A stretch of DNA of 64,000 nucleotides from an uncultured Bacteroidia bacterium (GTDB lineage Bacteria > Bacteroidota > Bacteroidia > Bacteroidales > F082): assembly GCA_902769875.1 (NCBI GenBank), contig CACXQV010000001.1, positions 1 to 64,000 on the forward strand, read 5' to 3'. The notes below the pieces were generated by a model. That model searched no databases, had not been told where the DNA came from, and saw only the letters and a list, made by a program, of their open reading frames with translations. The translations under genes and the position numbers were made by a program. Numbering within the stretch: position 1 is the stretch's first letter; each line of letters begins with the position of its first letter. Positions 19,974 through 29,692 of this stretch are shown in pieces.

Positions 19974-21116
19974 TTATCGGTTTTTGTACATATCGTCGTA
20001 ATACTTCTGGTAGTCGCCAGAAGTGACGTTGTCCATCCATTCTTGGTTGTCCAAATACCAGCGGACGGTTTTTTCAATGCCTTCTTCAAATTGCAACGAA
20101 GGTTCCCAACCGAGTTCCTTTTGCAATTTCGTGGAGTCGATGGCATAGCGCAAATCGTGGCCGGCGCGGTCGGTGACGTAAGTAATCAAATCCAGATCCT
20201 CGCCCTCCTTGCGACCCAACAAACGGTCAACCGTGTTGATGAGCACCTTGATAAGGTCGATGTTTTTCCACTCATTAAAGCCGCCGATGTTATAGGTGTC
20301 GCCAATTTTTCCCTGATGGAAAATCAAGTCGATGGCACGGGCATGGTCTTCCACGAAAAGCCAGTCGCGCACATTCTCGCCCTTGCCGTAGACGGGCAAC
20401 AGCTTCCTATGTCTTATATTGTTGATAAACAGCGGTATCAATTTTTCAGGGAATTGATACGGGCCATAGTTGTTCGAACAGTTGGTGATGATGGTCGGTA
20501 GGCCATAAGTGTCGTGGAAAGCGCGCACAAAATGGTCGCTCGCAGCCTTGGCGGCACTATAGGGACTGTGAGGCTGATATTTCAACTCTTCGGTGAAGAA
20601 CTTGTCGCCGAATGCCAGATGGTGCTTGCCACTACTGGCCTTGGTGCTGAAAGGAGGCTCTATGCCTTCGGGGTGGGTGAGCTCAAGGGCGCCGTATACC
20701 TCATCGGTGCTGATGTGGTAGAAGCGTTTGTTTTCCCCCTTTTCCGGCAAGCTCTCCCAATAAAGTTTTGCGGCCTGCAACAGGCTCAGTGTTCCCATCA
20801 CATTGGTTTGCGCAAAGGTGAACGGATCCTTGATGCTGCGGTCCACATGGCTTTCGGCTGCAAGGTGGATGATGCCGTCGACGTGTTCGTCTTGCATCAG
20901 CTTCAGGATGCCCTCGAAGTCGCAAATGTCCATACGGACAAAACGGTAATTGGGCTTGTCCTCGATGTCTTTCAGGTTAGCCAGATTGCCCGCGTATGTC
21001 AATTTATCAAGATTGATGATCTTGTAGTCGGGATACTTGTTCACGAACAGGCGGACGACATGGCTGCCGATGAAACCAGCACCGCCGGTGATGATGATTG
21101 TACGTTTATAGTTCAT
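19974..21116 (-). CDS. rmlB: dTDP-glucose 4,6-dehydratase
   Basis: The 380-residue extended SDR has the NAD-binding motif [19 protein letters not shown], the RmlB-typical LDKLTYAGNLANL, the active-site region YHISTDEVYGAL with the Asp-Glu pair, and the catalytic YSAAKAASDH. The family normally has 340-360 residues, and a slightly longer insertion follows DEVYGAL. It converts dTDP-glucose to dTDP-4-keto-6-deoxyglucose. rmlA is immediately downstream (7 bp), but rmlC and rmlD are absent from the window. The likely fate of the product is therefore amination by the WecE-like enzyme at 26159-27277 and not rhamnose synthesis, unless rmlCD lie elsewhere. Confidence 0.95.
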   Translation of the reverse strand: MNYKRTIIITGGAGFIGSHVVRLFVNKYPDYKIINLDKLTYAGNLANLKDIEDKPNYRFVRMDICDFEGILKLMQDEHVDGIIHLAAESHVDRSIKDPFTFAQTNVMGTLSLLQAAKLYWESLPEKGENKRFYHISTDEVYGALELTHPEGIEPPFSTKASSGKHHLAFGDKFFTEELKYQPHSPYSAAKAASDHFVRAFHDTYGLPTIITNCSNNYGPYQFPEKLIPLFINNIRHRKLLPVYGKGENVRDWLFVEDHARAIDLIFHQGKIGDTYNIGGFNEWKNIDLIKVLINTVDRLLGRKEGEDLDLITYVTDRAGHDLRYAIDSTKLQKELGWEPSLQFEEGIEKTVRWYLDNQEWMDNVTSGDYQKYYDDMYKNR

Positions 21117-21123
21117 ATTTCTT

Positions 21124-22047
21124 TTAGTGCAAGTTTTTGAATGTCTCCGAGTTAACTGTTTCTTTCATTTCGTCAATGACACGAAGCAAGTATTGCCCAT
21201 ATTCATTCTTTATCATCGGTTGGGCAAGTTGGCGCATCTTCTCCTCCGAAATCCAGCCACGACGATAGGCTATGCCTTCCAAACAACCGACCTTCAATCC
21301 AGTACGCTTTTCGATGACCTCAACGAAGGTGGAGGCCTCACTCAGAGAATCGTGAGTACCCGTATCCAACCAAGCAAAGCCTCGACCGAGGGTCTGCACC
21401 TTCAGTTCGCCATCCTTCAAAAACTCTTGGTTCACAGTGGTGATTTCCAACTCGCCACGCGCCGATGGTTTGATGTGCTTCGCTATGTCAACGACCTTGT
21501 TAGGATAAAAATACAAGCCTACAACTGCATAGTTGCTCTTTGGCTGCTTAGGTTTCTCCTCAATGCTAAGACAGTTGCCTTCCTTGTCAAACTCAGCCAC
21601 CCCATAACGCTCAGGATCGCTCACCCAATAGCCGAACACGGTCGCTTTTCTGTGCTCCTCGGCATCCTTCACCGCGTTTCTCAATAAGTTCGTGAATCCG
21701 TTGCCGTAGAAGATATTGTCGCCCAAAACGAGGCAAGCACAATCCTCGCCAATAAATTTCTCCCCAATGATGAAGGCCTGTGCAAGGCCGTCGGGAGAGG
21801 GCTGTTCGGCATATTCGAAATGTACGCCATAATCACTGCCATCTCCCAGAAGACGTTTGAAACCTGGCAAGTCATACGGAGTCGAGATGATGAGGATGTC
21901 GCGTATGCCAGCGAGCATCAGAGCCGAAATGGGATAATAAACCATCGGCTTGTCATAAATAGGGAGCAATTGTTTACTCACACCTTTCGTAATAGGATAT
22001 AAGCGGGTTCCTGAACCGCCTGCTAATACTATGCCTTTCATATTCAT
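21124..22047 (-). CDS. rmlA: Glucose-1-phosphate thymidylyltransferase
   Basis: The 307-residue product shows the RmlA signature [18 protein letters not shown], then [34 protein letters not shown] with the metal-binding Asp, and [14 protein letters not shown]. It makes dTDP-glucose from dTTP and glucose-1-phosphate, the first step toward dTDP-deoxysugars. Met1 at 22047 and Met3 at 22041 are both possible starts. Upstream rmlB and this gene are spaced by 7 bp, and galE lies 6 bp on the other side, indicating a compact sugar-nucleotide operon. Confidence 0.96.
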   Translation of the reverse strand: MNMKGIVLAGGSGTRLYPITKGVSKQLLPIYDKPMVYYPISALMLAGIRDILIISTPYDLPGFKRLLGDGSDYGVHFEYAEQPSPDGLAQAFIIGEKFIGEDCACLVLGDNIFYGNGFTNLLRNAVKDAEEHRKATVFGYWVSDPERYGVAEFDKEGNCLSIEEKPKQPKSNYAVVGLYFYPNKVVDIAKHIKPSARGELEITTVNQEFLKDGELKVQTLGRGFAWLDTGTHDSLSEASTFVEVIEKRTGLKVGCLEGIAYRRGWISEEKMRQLAQPMIKNEYGQYLLRVIDEMKETVNSETFKNLH

Positions 22048-22053
22048 TTTGGT

Positions 22054-23064
22054 TTAATATCCATTGGGGTTTTGTCTTTGCCAGTTCCAAGCGTCGCGAC
22101 ACATTTCGTCGAGGCCGTACTGTGCCTTCCAACCCAGTTCGCGTTCTGCCTTGGCGGGATTGGAATAGCACATAGCAATGTCACCCGCACGGCGCGGCTT
22201 GATGCTGTACGGAATCTTGATATTATTGACCTTCTCAAAAGCCTTCACAAGTTGAAGCACCGAATAGCCTTGTCCCGTACCGAGGTTGTAGATGGCACAT
22301 CCACACTTCCTTTCGATGGCTTGCAAAGCGGCCACATGACCCCGAGCCAAGTCGACGACATGAATATAGTCGCGAACGCCAGTGCCATCAGGGGTGTCGT
22401 AGTCGTTGCCGAAAACACCAAGTTCAGGACGTTTGCCCACAGCCACCTGCGTGACGTAAGGCATCAAATTATTCGGAATGCCATTCGGGTTCTCCCCTAT
22501 CCTGCCACTTGGATGGGCACCGATAGGGTTGAAATAGCGCAAAAGCACCACATTCCATTCCTTGTCAGCCTTTTGTATGTCCATCAAAATCTCTTCGAGC
22601 ATACTTTTTGTCTGTCCGTATGGATTGGTGCAATGACCTTTAGGACATTCCTCCGTGATGGGGATGATGGCAGGGTCGCCGTAAACTGTGGCCGACGACG
22701 AGAAAATGATGTTCTTGCATCCGTGTTGGCGCATCACATCGAGCAGGGTCAGCGTTCCGCTAATGTTGTTTTCGTAATATTCCCAAGGTTTCTCCACGCT
22801 TTCGCCCACGGCCTTCAGTCCGGCGAAATGGATGCAGGCATCAAAACGATGGGCTTCCATCACGCGGTTGAGGCCTTCGCGGTCGCGGATGTCGACTTCA
22901 TAGAAAGGAATCTCCTTTCCCGTCAGTTCCGCCACGCGCTCTAAAGATTTTTTGTTCGAGTTGAAGAGATTATCGATGACGACGGTCTCATATCCCACAG
23001 CGTTCAGTTCCACCAAAGTATGCGACCCGATGAATCCGGCACCGCCAGTGACTAAGATATTCAT
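22054..23064 (-). CDS. galE: UDP-glucose 4-epimerase
   Basis: The 336-residue extended SDR has [20 protein letters not shown], the GalE-type [15 protein letters not shown] and catalytic [12 protein letters not shown], followed by [13 protein letters not shown], which is characteristic of GalE. It interconverts UDP-Glc and UDP-Gal, and possibly UDP-GlcNAc and UDP-GalNAc. Length and motifs are standard. It is 64 bp downstream of the large membrane protein gene at 23129 and immediately upstream of rmlA, so it supplies UDP-Gal for the glycan and central metabolism. Confidence 0.95.
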   Translation of the reverse strand: MNILVTGGAGFIGSHTLVELNAVGYETVVIDNLFNSNKKSLERVAELTGKEIPFYEVDIRDREGLNRVMEAHRFDACIHFAGLKAVGESVEKPWEYYENNISGTLTLLDVMRQHGCKNIIFSSSATVYGDPAIIPITEECPKGHCTNPYGQTKSMLEEILMDIQKADKEWNVVLLRYFNPIGAHPSGRIGENPNGIPNNLMPYVTQVAVGKRPELGVFGNDYDTPDGTGVRDYIHVVDLARGHVAALQAIERKCGCAIYNLGTGQGYSVLQLVKAFEKVNNIKIPYSIKPRRAGDIAMCYSNPAKAERELGWKAQYGLDEMCRDAWNWQRQNPNGY

Positions 23065-23128
23065 AATTTGTTGTTCTATAATTATCGGATAAATGTCAAC
23101 ATATTATACTTCATTTACGTTACTTGTC

Positions 23129-24583
23129 CTATGGTTCTTCTTTGGCAAGAACAAAATCAAAATCCAAATTCAGGACCTTTTTTAAATGGTACTCGTATTC
23201 ATTGGGAACCTTATCAGTGTCTGAAGTATAATACAACACAGATTTAGGAGTTTCTTTACCTAACAAATGCAAAAACAGATGCTTAGGATCTTCTGTATAG
23301 GGAACTGGAAAAGGTTCAACCTCTACTGTTTCTTTTTGTCCCTTATCTCTCAACGAGCACAAATATGCAATTCTATCATCGACGGCTTTCCCGTAAGATT
23401 TTGCTGTTGGGGTATCTTTTAGAATATTAACGAACATAATAACCGCGAGCAATGACAAGCCAGCCACAGAGAACCAGCCTGATTTAGTTGATTTATTGTC
23501 GGCACCTAACACTACTCCTATTGCGATAACCGTGAGCAATAATGCAAACACAATATGGGTATAAGTCCTTTGGATTCCAAACCCGCCATAAAGATATACA
23601 TTAGGCAAAGATGATACAAATAGATAGGCCACAAAACCGATGACCAGTTTTACTATTGTTTTCATTTTCGTCTGATGTAATTCCAAATTCATCTTTCCAC
23701 CAACATAATAAGCCAAAACAAACAATATCAGATAATAAGGAATATAAAAAGCCATAAAATAGAAAAACATTACTACAGCTTCAACTATAGCCATAACCCA
23801 ACCATACAAGCCTTTTGGATGCACGAATTGTGAAGTATCACTCATTCGGGCATAATTGCCTGGGGCTACTACAACTATACTGAATAGTATCAAAATCAAT
23901 ACTGCAATCCACACTATGCGTCGCACTTGAGGTAATGCCCAAGTTTCTTTCACCTTCCATTCTTTCGATTTCCACCAATACATTCCACATACAAACATCA
24001 TCAACAAAACCACTACAGAAAAAGCCTCATTGCCTCCGCCAATAAGCATTACAAGAACTCCTAAAATAGTCCACTCTTTCCAATTCAACTTTTCTTTGTT
24101 CAAATACTTCAACAACAAACACGCCATCGGAAAAAACAAATAATATGACATAGCACAAACCCAAAAAAACACTGGGAAATCAATGTTAGTAAGAATGTAA
24201 AGATTATATACAAAACACATCCCCATAAATAAAGTTGGTCGGGAAATGTTCAACTTGAAATCTTTTACAACCAACAAACAAATACTTAATCCAAATATAT
24301 AGTATAAAATAGCCCAAAACTGATGAAAGCCCAACAAATCAGTAATAATAGAAACTACTCCATTTATTGCATATCCAACGAATCGTCCTGATTGCGAGAA
24401 GTACATATTTTTTACATAATCAAAGACCGACATTTCACGCATCATCCACAAAAAACTCAGGTCGTCAAAATGCAATTGGGAATAAAATGCAAGGATACTC
24501 CAATAAATTAGGAAAAGAGAATTAAGTACCAATAAACAAACTAATATTGTTTTGTCAAGTTGTGTTTTTTTCATAGTGTTCAT
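23129..24583 (-). CDS. Polytopic membrane protein, DUF6056/GT-C-like
   Basis: The 484-residue protein has roughly 10-12 predicted transmembrane helices. The periplasmic-facing motif LHFDDLSFLWMMREMS near residue 40 and SQSGRFVGYAINGVVS are reminiscent of DUF6056 and other GT-C-type membrane glycosyltransferases, where acidic residues in the first loop are catalytic. The C-terminal 60 residues are soluble. The start overlaps the stop of the preceding membrane protein by four bases (ATGA), so the two are probably translationally coupled. It may transfer a polyprenyl-phosphate-linked sugar in the periplasm or act as a polymerase; neither is proved. Low G+C relative to galE and rmlA suggests a separate origin. 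Confidence 0.65.
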   Translation of the reverse strand: MNTMKKTQLDKTILVCLLVLNSLFLIYWSILAFYSQLHFDDLSFLWMMREMSVFDYVKNMYFSQSGRFVGYAINGVVSIITDLLGFHQFWAILYYIFGLSICLLVVKDFKLNISRPTLFMGMCFVYNLYILTNIDFPVFFWVCAMSYYLFFPMACLLLKYLNKEKLNWKEWTILGVLVMLIGGGNEAFSVVVLLMMFVCGMYWWKSKEWKVKETWALPQVRRIVWIAVLILILFSIVVVAPGNYARMSDTSQFVHPKGLYGWVMAIVEAVVMFFYFMAFYIPYYLILFVLAYYVGGKMNLELHQTKMKTIVKLVIGFVAYLFVSSLPNVYLYGGFGIQRTYTHIVFALLLTVIAIGVVLGADNKSTKSGWFSVAGLSLLAVIMFVNILKDTPTAKSYGKAVDDRIAYLCSLRDKGQKETVEVEPFPVPYTEDPKHLFLHLLGKETPKSVLYYTSDTDKVPNEYEYHLKKVLNLDFDFVLAKEEP

Positions 24584-26154
24584 TCTGAAATAAATTTGTA
24601 TAACGCGTATTTTTCGTTTCGGTCAATGGTTACTAATCGTGCAGAAATTCCGTAGTTTTTCTGAATCCTTTCCAAAATATGAATTGGCGGATTGTCCACT
24701 TGCCCATAATAAGCAATATCAGAATCAACAAAATCGCGATGACATTCCAAAATGCCTTTTTGGAAAGGGATACAAGTCATCCAACCTAAGCCAACAGGAT
24801 GATAATTCATTCTGCAAACTTCGAAAGGAGATAGGTATTCCAATCGGAACTCCCCAGCATAAAGTGTGCCAAAATAGTCTTCGACCAATGGATACTGCAA
24901 TACATCAAATTCCTTTTGATGTGAACAAACAAGACTTATCACTTTTTTGTCTTGATAGCCATATTTCAGAATCAACCCCAACAGAACCATTGACAATCCT
25001 ATTATGATACTCTTACCTCGTTTGCCATTAACTATGCGAAAATCGTAAACCAAAAGATAGGTCATTGGCAAAAGCATACACAAAAAAACGCGATTCTTTA
25101 AACTTCCTGTCATACCAATATAAACCATTACAAGCAAAACCAATACAAAAGAACTGAACACAACGGGGGGCTTATGTAATTGCGGTAAATCAACTGTTTT
25201 ATTATTCATCAAAAAAGAGAGCAACATTCCTATAAAAAGCAAAACTATAGGAATTCTATATAATTGCAATTGAGACATATTAGCAAATGCTTTTCTTAAA
25301 GTCAGACCTTTTTTAATTTCAGATTTAATCATTTGTATTCGTGACAAGGTCATTACCTTGGGGTCTCCTTCAAAAGAGCAAAACAGTTGATAATCTTTTT
25401 CATCTATTCCCTCAGGTAAATTGCCTAATGCCAATTCCATATTAGGATTGTCATTGATAAAACCTCTAACGGAATTGTAGGTCTTATATGCCGCCCAATC
25501 GGGACTCTTGTAAAAAAAAGCATCAGCACTTTTGCCGAATAATACCAATATTATCACCCCAACCAACCAATAGCCAAGATACCGTTCCTTTATGAAATCA
25601 GCAATCAACATAGGGGCACAAATAACACCCACCAATGCCGCAGCCTGAAACCTTACCAACGATGCAATAAAAATTGCCACTAACCCCATCATTCTCCATC
25701 TATTTGATGAACGACGCAAAGCCAAACATCCACTGAAACAAAGTAATCCTGCCGTAGTCGTAAATTGAAAAGCAATGATAATTCTAGCCCAAACAACATA
25801 TAAGAATATCAAAAACAAGCACTTAAGTATAGGCCAAATGTCATCATTCATCACCATATAGCAAATTCCCGTTACGGAAAGAATATGCAGGGCACAAAAC
25901 ACCAACGTATACCATTCTACGGCTCTTGTAAGCATATATAAACTAGCAATCAGCCATCCATACAATGCATTAATGAACACCAAATGTCCGTCTGGTGTGC
26001 CCGAACAATGCCCGTTCGCAATCATACACATCGCAATATCGTCATTCTCTTCGAAATGAATCGGAAGCAACCACGCCATCAAAGCAAATGCAAACGTGTT
26101 GAAAAGAAACCAAAACCATATATTGTGAAATAGCTTGTTCAACTTCATATCCAT
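24580..26154 (-). CDS. Polytopic membrane protein, probable GT-C glycosyltransferase
   Basis: With the ATG at 26154, 4 bp after the aminotransferase stop, the product has 524 residues. A start 16 codons upstream would overlap the aminotransferase gene. About 10-12 membrane helices are visible. The first loop carries FEENDDIAMCMIANG, an acidic motif comparable to the catalytic loop of GT-C enzymes. The soluble C-terminal 130 residues include EDYFGTLYAGEFRLEYLSP and a Tyr-rich end. It sits between the WecE-like aminotransferase and the DUF6056-like protein, in the same order as the polyprenyl-phosphate GT2 and ArnE/F-like flippase. Transfer of a flipped amino sugar is a reasonable inference; no exact family is recognised. 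Confidence 0.65.
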   Translation of the reverse strand: MDMKLNKLFHNIWFWFLFNTFAFALMAWLLPIHFEENDDIAMCMIANGHCSGTPDGHLVFINALYGWLIASLYMLTRAVEWYTLVFCALHILSVTGICYMVMNDDIWPILKCLFLIFLYVVWARIIIAFQFTTTAGLLCFSGCLALRRSSNRWRMMGLVAIFIASLVRFQAAALVGVICAPMLIADFIKERYLGYWLVGVIILVLFGKSADAFFYKSPDWAAYKTYNSVRGFINDNPNMELALGNLPEGIDEKDYQLFCSFEGDPKVMTLSRIQMIKSEIKKGLTLRKAFANMSQLQLYRIPIVLLFIGMLLSFLMNNKTVDLPQLHKPPVVFSSFVLVLLVMVYIGMTGSLKNRVFLCMLLPMTYLLVYDFRIVNGKRGKSIIIGLSMVLLGLILKYGYQDKKVISLVCSHQKEFDVLQYPLVEDYFGTLYAGEFRLEYLSPFEVCRMNYHPVGLGWMTCIPFQKGILECHRDFVDSDIAYYGQVDNPPIHILERIQKNYGISARLVTIDRNEKYALYKFISE

Positions 26155-26158
26155 ATCA

Positions 26159-27277
26159 TTACAAAGCCAATAACTTACCAATCTTTTCCAAATCATCTTC
26201 ATTTAGCTCGTAATACATCGGCAATCTCACCAAGCAATCCGCATACCTGTCACATTCGGGAAGTTCGCGCCCGTCGTGCTTGTCCTTATAATACTCACTA
26301 CTATGCAAACTCAAATAATGAAAGACAGCCAAAATGTCATTTTCTTTCAATTTCTTTATCAAGGCTGTGCGTTCCTGAAGGCTGTTGCAAACCAAATAGA
26401 ACATATGAGCGTTATTGGTAGCATATTCTGGGATGTCAGGCAAGCGGAATCGGCCTTGGTCGGCCAACGGTTTCAATAATTCATAATACTTGTTCCATAG
26501 CTGTTTGCGCTTGCCTTGAATGTCATCCATAGCTTCAAGTTGAGCCCAAAGGAAGGCCGCCACAACCTCACTTGGCAGAAAAGAGGAGCCGATGTCACAC
26601 CAGCCGTACTTGTTCACCTCGCCACGGAAGAACTCGGCACGGTTGGTGCCCTTTTCCCAAATGATTTCGGCACGACGGATAAAACGTTCGTCGTTGATGC
26701 CCAGCATACCACCCTCACCCGAGATGATGTTCTTGGTCTCGTGGAACGAGAAGGCCGACAGGTGGCCTATTGTCCCCAAAGGTCTGCCCTTGTAGTATGA
26801 ATCTATGGCTTGCGCCGCGTCTTCCACAACCAAAAGATGGTGCTTTTCCGCGATTTCCATAATGCAATCCATATCGCAAGCCACGCCAGCGTAATGCACT
26901 GGAACGATGACTTTTGTGCGCGGTGTTATCAATGCCTCGATTTGTTCCGCATCGATATTGGGGTTACGCTTCATACTGTCGGCAAAGACAATCTTCGCTC
27001 CCTGCCGCACAAAAGCCAGCGCCGACGACACGAAAGTGTAGCTCGGCACAATGACTTCGTCACCCGGATGGATGTCGCACAAAATGGCAGCCATTTCGAG
27101 CGCATCAGTGCAGCTCGTAGTAAGCAAACACTTCTTGAAACCGTATTTCTCCTCAAAGAAACGCTGGCAACGTTTGGTAAACTCGCCATTGCCGCTCAAT
27201 TTGCCGTTATACACGGCCTGATACATATAGTGGGCTTCCTTGCCTGTAAGGTGAGGGAGATTAAAGTGTATATGCAT
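26159..27277 (-). CDS. wecE: dTDP-4-amino-4,6-dideoxygalactose transaminase
   Basis: The ATG at 27277 gives 372 residues, starting MHIHFNLPHLTGKEAHYMYQ. The protein follows the enterobacterial WecE/RffA pattern closely. Examples are GKLSGNGEFTKRCQRFFEE, LLTTSCTDALEMAAILCDI, GDEVIVPSYTFVSSALAF, VIVPVHYAGVACDMDCIME, VVEDAAQAID with the PLP-binding Asp, and FSFHETKNIISGEGGM, where the Lys forms the Schiff base. WecE aminates dTDP-4-keto-6-deoxyglucose to dTDP-Fuc4N, and its substrate is made by the rmlA and rmlB products encoded downstream. The dedicated N-acetyltransferase WecD is not seen; the hexapeptide protein at 30763 is a candidate. Confidence 0.92.
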   Translation of the reverse strand: MHIHFNLPHLTGKEAHYMYQAVYNGKLSGNGEFTKRCQRFFEEKYGFKKCLLTTSCTDALEMAAILCDIHPGDEVIVPSYTFVSSALAFVRQGAKIVFADSMKRNPNIDAEQIEALITPRTKVIVPVHYAGVACDMDCIMEIAEKHHLLVVEDAAQAIDSYYKGRPLGTIGHLSAFSFHETKNIISGEGGMLGINDERFIRRAEIIWEKGTNRAEFFRGEVNKYGWCDIGSSFLPSEVVAAFLWAQLEAMDDIQGKRKQLWNKYYELLKPLADQGRFRLPDIPEYATNNAHMFYLVCNSLQERTALIKKLKENDILAVFHYLSLHSSEYYKDKHDGRELPECDRYADCLVRLPMYYELNEDDLEKIGKLLAL

Positions 27278-27292
27278 AATTATCAATTACAA

Positions 27293-27643
27293 TTACTCCA
27301 CAAAGAATACTACTACACCAGCCATTATCACAACAATCGCCCCAGCCTTCCGCCAAGTGACTTTCTCCTTAAAGAACACCCACGAAAGCACAGGCACAAA
27401 AAGATAGCTCAATGATTCGATGCCGCCAATCTCCTTCACCTGAACACCCCGGCTCAGGCAGAAGATGTTGAGCAGCAAAGACGCACCCATAATACCATAA
27501 CCGCCCATCACCCAGGGGTTAAGGTATTGCCTGATGATGTTGGGATAAGATAACGTAGCTCCTTTTTTCAGCAGCATCTGCGCTCCGGCGGCAGCCAATA
27601 CCGAACAAACACAAAGAAAATAGTACAACATAACCGTTTTCAT
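27293..27643 (-). CDS. ArnE-like EamA/SMR small membrane protein, second of a pair
   Basis: The 116-residue product starting MKTVMLYYFLCVCSVLAAAG has four predicted membrane helices. It ends with VFFKEKVTWRKAGAIVVIMA, typical of EamA/SMR half-size transporters. The start overlaps the stop of the preceding partner gene by one base (TAATG), so the two are translationally coupled. The paired arrangement matches ArnE/ArnF, which form a heterodimer that flips an undecaprenyl-phosphate-linked aminosugar to the periplasm. With the GT2 enzyme at 29808 and the WecE-type aminotransferase next door, the same role is likely here. A larger reading frame upstream of the ATG is not used. Confidence 0.8.
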   Translation of the reverse strand: MKTVMLYYFLCVCSVLAAAGAQMLLKKGATLSYPNIIRQYLNPWVMGGYGIMGASLLLNIFCLSRGVQVKEIGGIESLSYLFVPVLSWVFFKEKVTWRKAGAIVVIMAGVVVFFVE

Positions 27644-27981
27644 TATGCCTTTGCAAACAAGGCTATCCCTAAGATGATGATTGCCGCGCCAATGATGTTG
27701 TTCGACGTGATTTGCTCGCCAAGCAACGCCCAAGCGATGAGCAATCCGAAAATCAGCCCTGTCCCTTTGAACATATATGCGGTGGAAAGCTCAATGCGTT
27801 TCAGCACCTGCTGCCACAACAGAGCATAAACACCCATCACTCCTACCGCGCCCGCAATCCACAACAGATAAGGCAACGACAGCATCTCTTGCCTCGAAGC
27901 CATCTTGGTGAAAATAGACGTACAGGCGTAGATGAAGTTCACGCCGATGAGGGCAGCATAGACTCGAAAAGATCTAAACAT
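27643..27981 (-). CDS. ArnF-like EamA/SMR small membrane protein, first of a pair
   Basis: With the ATG at 27981 the product is 112 residues: MFRSFRVYAALIGVNFIYAC, then four hydrophobic helices ending IIGAAIIILGIALFAKA. A TTG 14 codons upstream would overlap the AAA gene and is rejected. It is the first half of the ArnE/ArnF-like pair. A second, broken copy of its first 22 codons lies on the far side of the AAA/PD-(D/E)XK gene (29693-29761). The present gene therefore appears to have arrived together with that AAA gene, or to have survived a recombination at this point. Confidence 0.8.
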   Translation of the reverse strand: MFRSFRVYAALIGVNFIYACTSIFTKMASRQEMLSLPYLLWIAGAVGVMGVYALLWQQVLKRIELSTAYMFKGTGLIFGLLIAWALLGEQITSNNIIGAAIIILGIALFAKA

Positions 27982-28010
27982 TTGCCGAGTGTTGTTCCAA
28001 GACTTGCCGC

Positions 28011-29612
28011 TTACATTCCCCAAACCATAATCTTCCTACCTTCGTATTCCCGCTCCTCGTGCCAGATTTTCTCCTCCCAAGGCTTGCCAGGTGTACGGTC
28101 GAAAATAATGAAATGGCCTTCGTCTATCGCGCCGGCTTTATCCATATATTCCCACGTCTGACGCAAGCCGTCGTCAATGGTCTTCTCAAGGCTGTTGCGC
28201 TTGATTTTCAACTCCAATACGATGCGCTGTATCGGACCGCCGTAATGGTCGGTCAAAGGTTTGCGGATGAGCAGGTCGGTGCGGCCTCGGCCCAAACCGT
28301 ATTCGCGGTCGATGTAGCCGCCGCCGTTCACCACCCGTTGCAAGAAAGCCTGCAACAGCAACTGCGGGCCGCTCTCCTTATAGTCGAACTTCTCAATCCA
28401 AGCATCCGCGTTCTGGCGGAAAAACTGCTGGAAGTCAAGCAACAGTTTCTCCATATTGATACTGTTGTCGGGGTTCATATACCACAGCGAATCTTCAGTA
28501 AGTCCCGTTTGTGTCGTCCACGTCAGCTCCCGGGGAATAATCTCCTTATATATGCCATTGGCGATGCGGCGCGGTTTTCCCCTCTCCACCTTGATAAGCC
28601 CCATATCAATTACATATTGGACATCATCCGAAGGGATGATGGACTCGTCGGCTTCCTCTTCGTTGGCCAATATCGGGCCAATCACGCGGCGCACACGCTC
28701 CTCGCGCAGCTTGTCAATCAGTATGTCGATGTGGGTTTCCCTGCGGTAGATGATGTTCTCTTGGGCCTTGTATATCATCTCTGGGATAATCCTGATGCTG
28801 CGGTCGCGGTTCTCCTTCATCTTCATCGTCACCTCGTAGCCCAAGGCGTTCACTAACCAGGGTTGGCCTTCCGTTGCTTCCCAAATCATTGGGAAGCAGG
28901 CCTCGTCGAATTCCTGACCCGTCGCCTTGGTGTGTTCCAAATACAACTCACGGATTTCCTCTTTAGAGAAATTTCCCAAGCGCAGCGATTCTGCCTTGAT
29001 GTTGAACGCCGAACCTCCGGCGACAATGTCCTGATTGGAAAGCACGATACGATAGTCGCGCACATCGCGGACACCACACAAAACAATTGATTGTGGAAAC
29101 TGCTGAGGGCGAGAGGCATAGCCCGAGCGGATCTGGCGCAGCACGCTCACCAAACTGTCGCCCACCAAAGCGTCAATCTCGTCTATGAACAACACGATAG
29201 GCTTTTGCACATCTTCCGACAATAGTGTAAGAAAACTCGATAGCCGGTTCGATGCCGGAACCTGATCGTTTTCCAAAGCCAAAGCGGAATAACGTTTGGT
29301 ATTCATCACCGAATCGAAAGCTCCGGCAATGACAGAACAGACCCCACTCACTACACCTTCCACATCATTACGCAGTGCCTGTCCCCCTTCCACATTGGCA
29401 TACACGGCAACAAACTCGTCACGCGCGTTCAAATAATCGCGCAGAGCCAGCAAGCACGAGGTCTTACCCGTTTGCCTTGGAGCGTGCAACACGAAGTATT
29501 TCTGCTGCCGAACAAGCAGCAAAAGCTCCTCCAAGTCGAAACGCTTCAGCGGGTCGATATTGTAGTGCAATTCAGGCTTTATCGGGCCTGCCGTGTTGAA
29601 AAACCGTTCCAT
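28011..29612 (-). CDS. AAA ATPase with C-terminal PD-(D/E)XK nuclease-like domain
   Basis: The 533-residue protein starts with an AAA domain: Walker A is HAPRQTGKTSCLLALRDYL (about residue 42), Walker B is PIVLFIDEIDALVGD, and ENDQVPASNRLSSFL lies between them. A winged-helix-like region follows. The C-terminal 130 residues contain GLGRGRTDLLIRKP and RIVLELKIKR, a D-(x)n-ExK arrangement of PD-(D/E)XK nucleases. Such AAA_35/PDDEXK proteins are widespread in Bacteroidetes with many copies per genome; their function is uncertain. It has its own -7 box (29634-29641). It lies inside the ArnF-like gene region, flanked by a broken duplicate, so it seems to be an insertion in the polysaccharide operon. 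Confidence 0.85.
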   Translation of the reverse strand: MERFFNTAGPIKPELHYNIDPLKRFDLEELLLLVRQQKYFVLHAPRQTGKTSCLLALRDYLNARDEFVAVYANVEGGQALRNDVEGVVSGVCSVIAGAFDSVMNTKRYSALALENDQVPASNRLSSFLTLLSEDVQKPIVLFIDEIDALVGDSLVSVLRQIRSGYASRPQQFPQSIVLCGVRDVRDYRIVLSNQDIVAGGSAFNIKAESLRLGNFSKEEIRELYLEHTKATGQEFDEACFPMIWEATEGQPWLVNALGYEVTMKMKENRDRSIRIIPEMIYKAQENIIYRRETHIDILIDKLREERVRRVIGPILANEEEADESIIPSDDVQYVIDMGLIKVERGKPRRIANGIYKEIIPRELTWTTQTGLTEDSLWYMNPDNSINMEKLLLDFQQFFRQNADAWIEKFDYKESGPQLLLQAFLQRVVNGGGYIDREYGLGRGRTDLLIRKPLTDHYGGPIQRIVLELKIKRNSLEKTIDDGLRQTWEYMDKAGAIDEGHFIIFDRTPGKPWEEKIWHEEREYEGRKIMVWGM

Positions 29613-29633
29613 AAAATACGTTTATATGTCTTT

Positions 29634-29641
29634 CAAAAATA
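29634..29641 (-). promoter_or_regulatory. Putative -7 promoter box for the AAA/PD-(D/E)XK gene
   Basis: On the minus strand the sequence reads TATTTTTG, matching TAnnTTTG, 22 bp upstream of the ATG. No clear -33 TTTG is seen at the usual distance. Confidence 0.45.
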
Positions 29642-29692
29642 CAAGTTTTGTCATAAAATGATAATAAACATTGGTTCATCCCCAAAAACAAA

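Noticed and set aside
19974..22047. A dTDP-rhamnose pathway
   Set aside because: Only rmlA and rmlB are present; rmlC and rmlD are not found in the window. The WecE-type aminotransferase offers a better outlet.
27644..27733. Longer N-terminus for the ArnE-like protein
   Set aside because: The extra 30 residues (MGVAWRANHVEQHHWRG-like) overlap the partner gene and are hydrophilic, unlike SMR proteins. The ATG at 27643 fits the one-base overlap.
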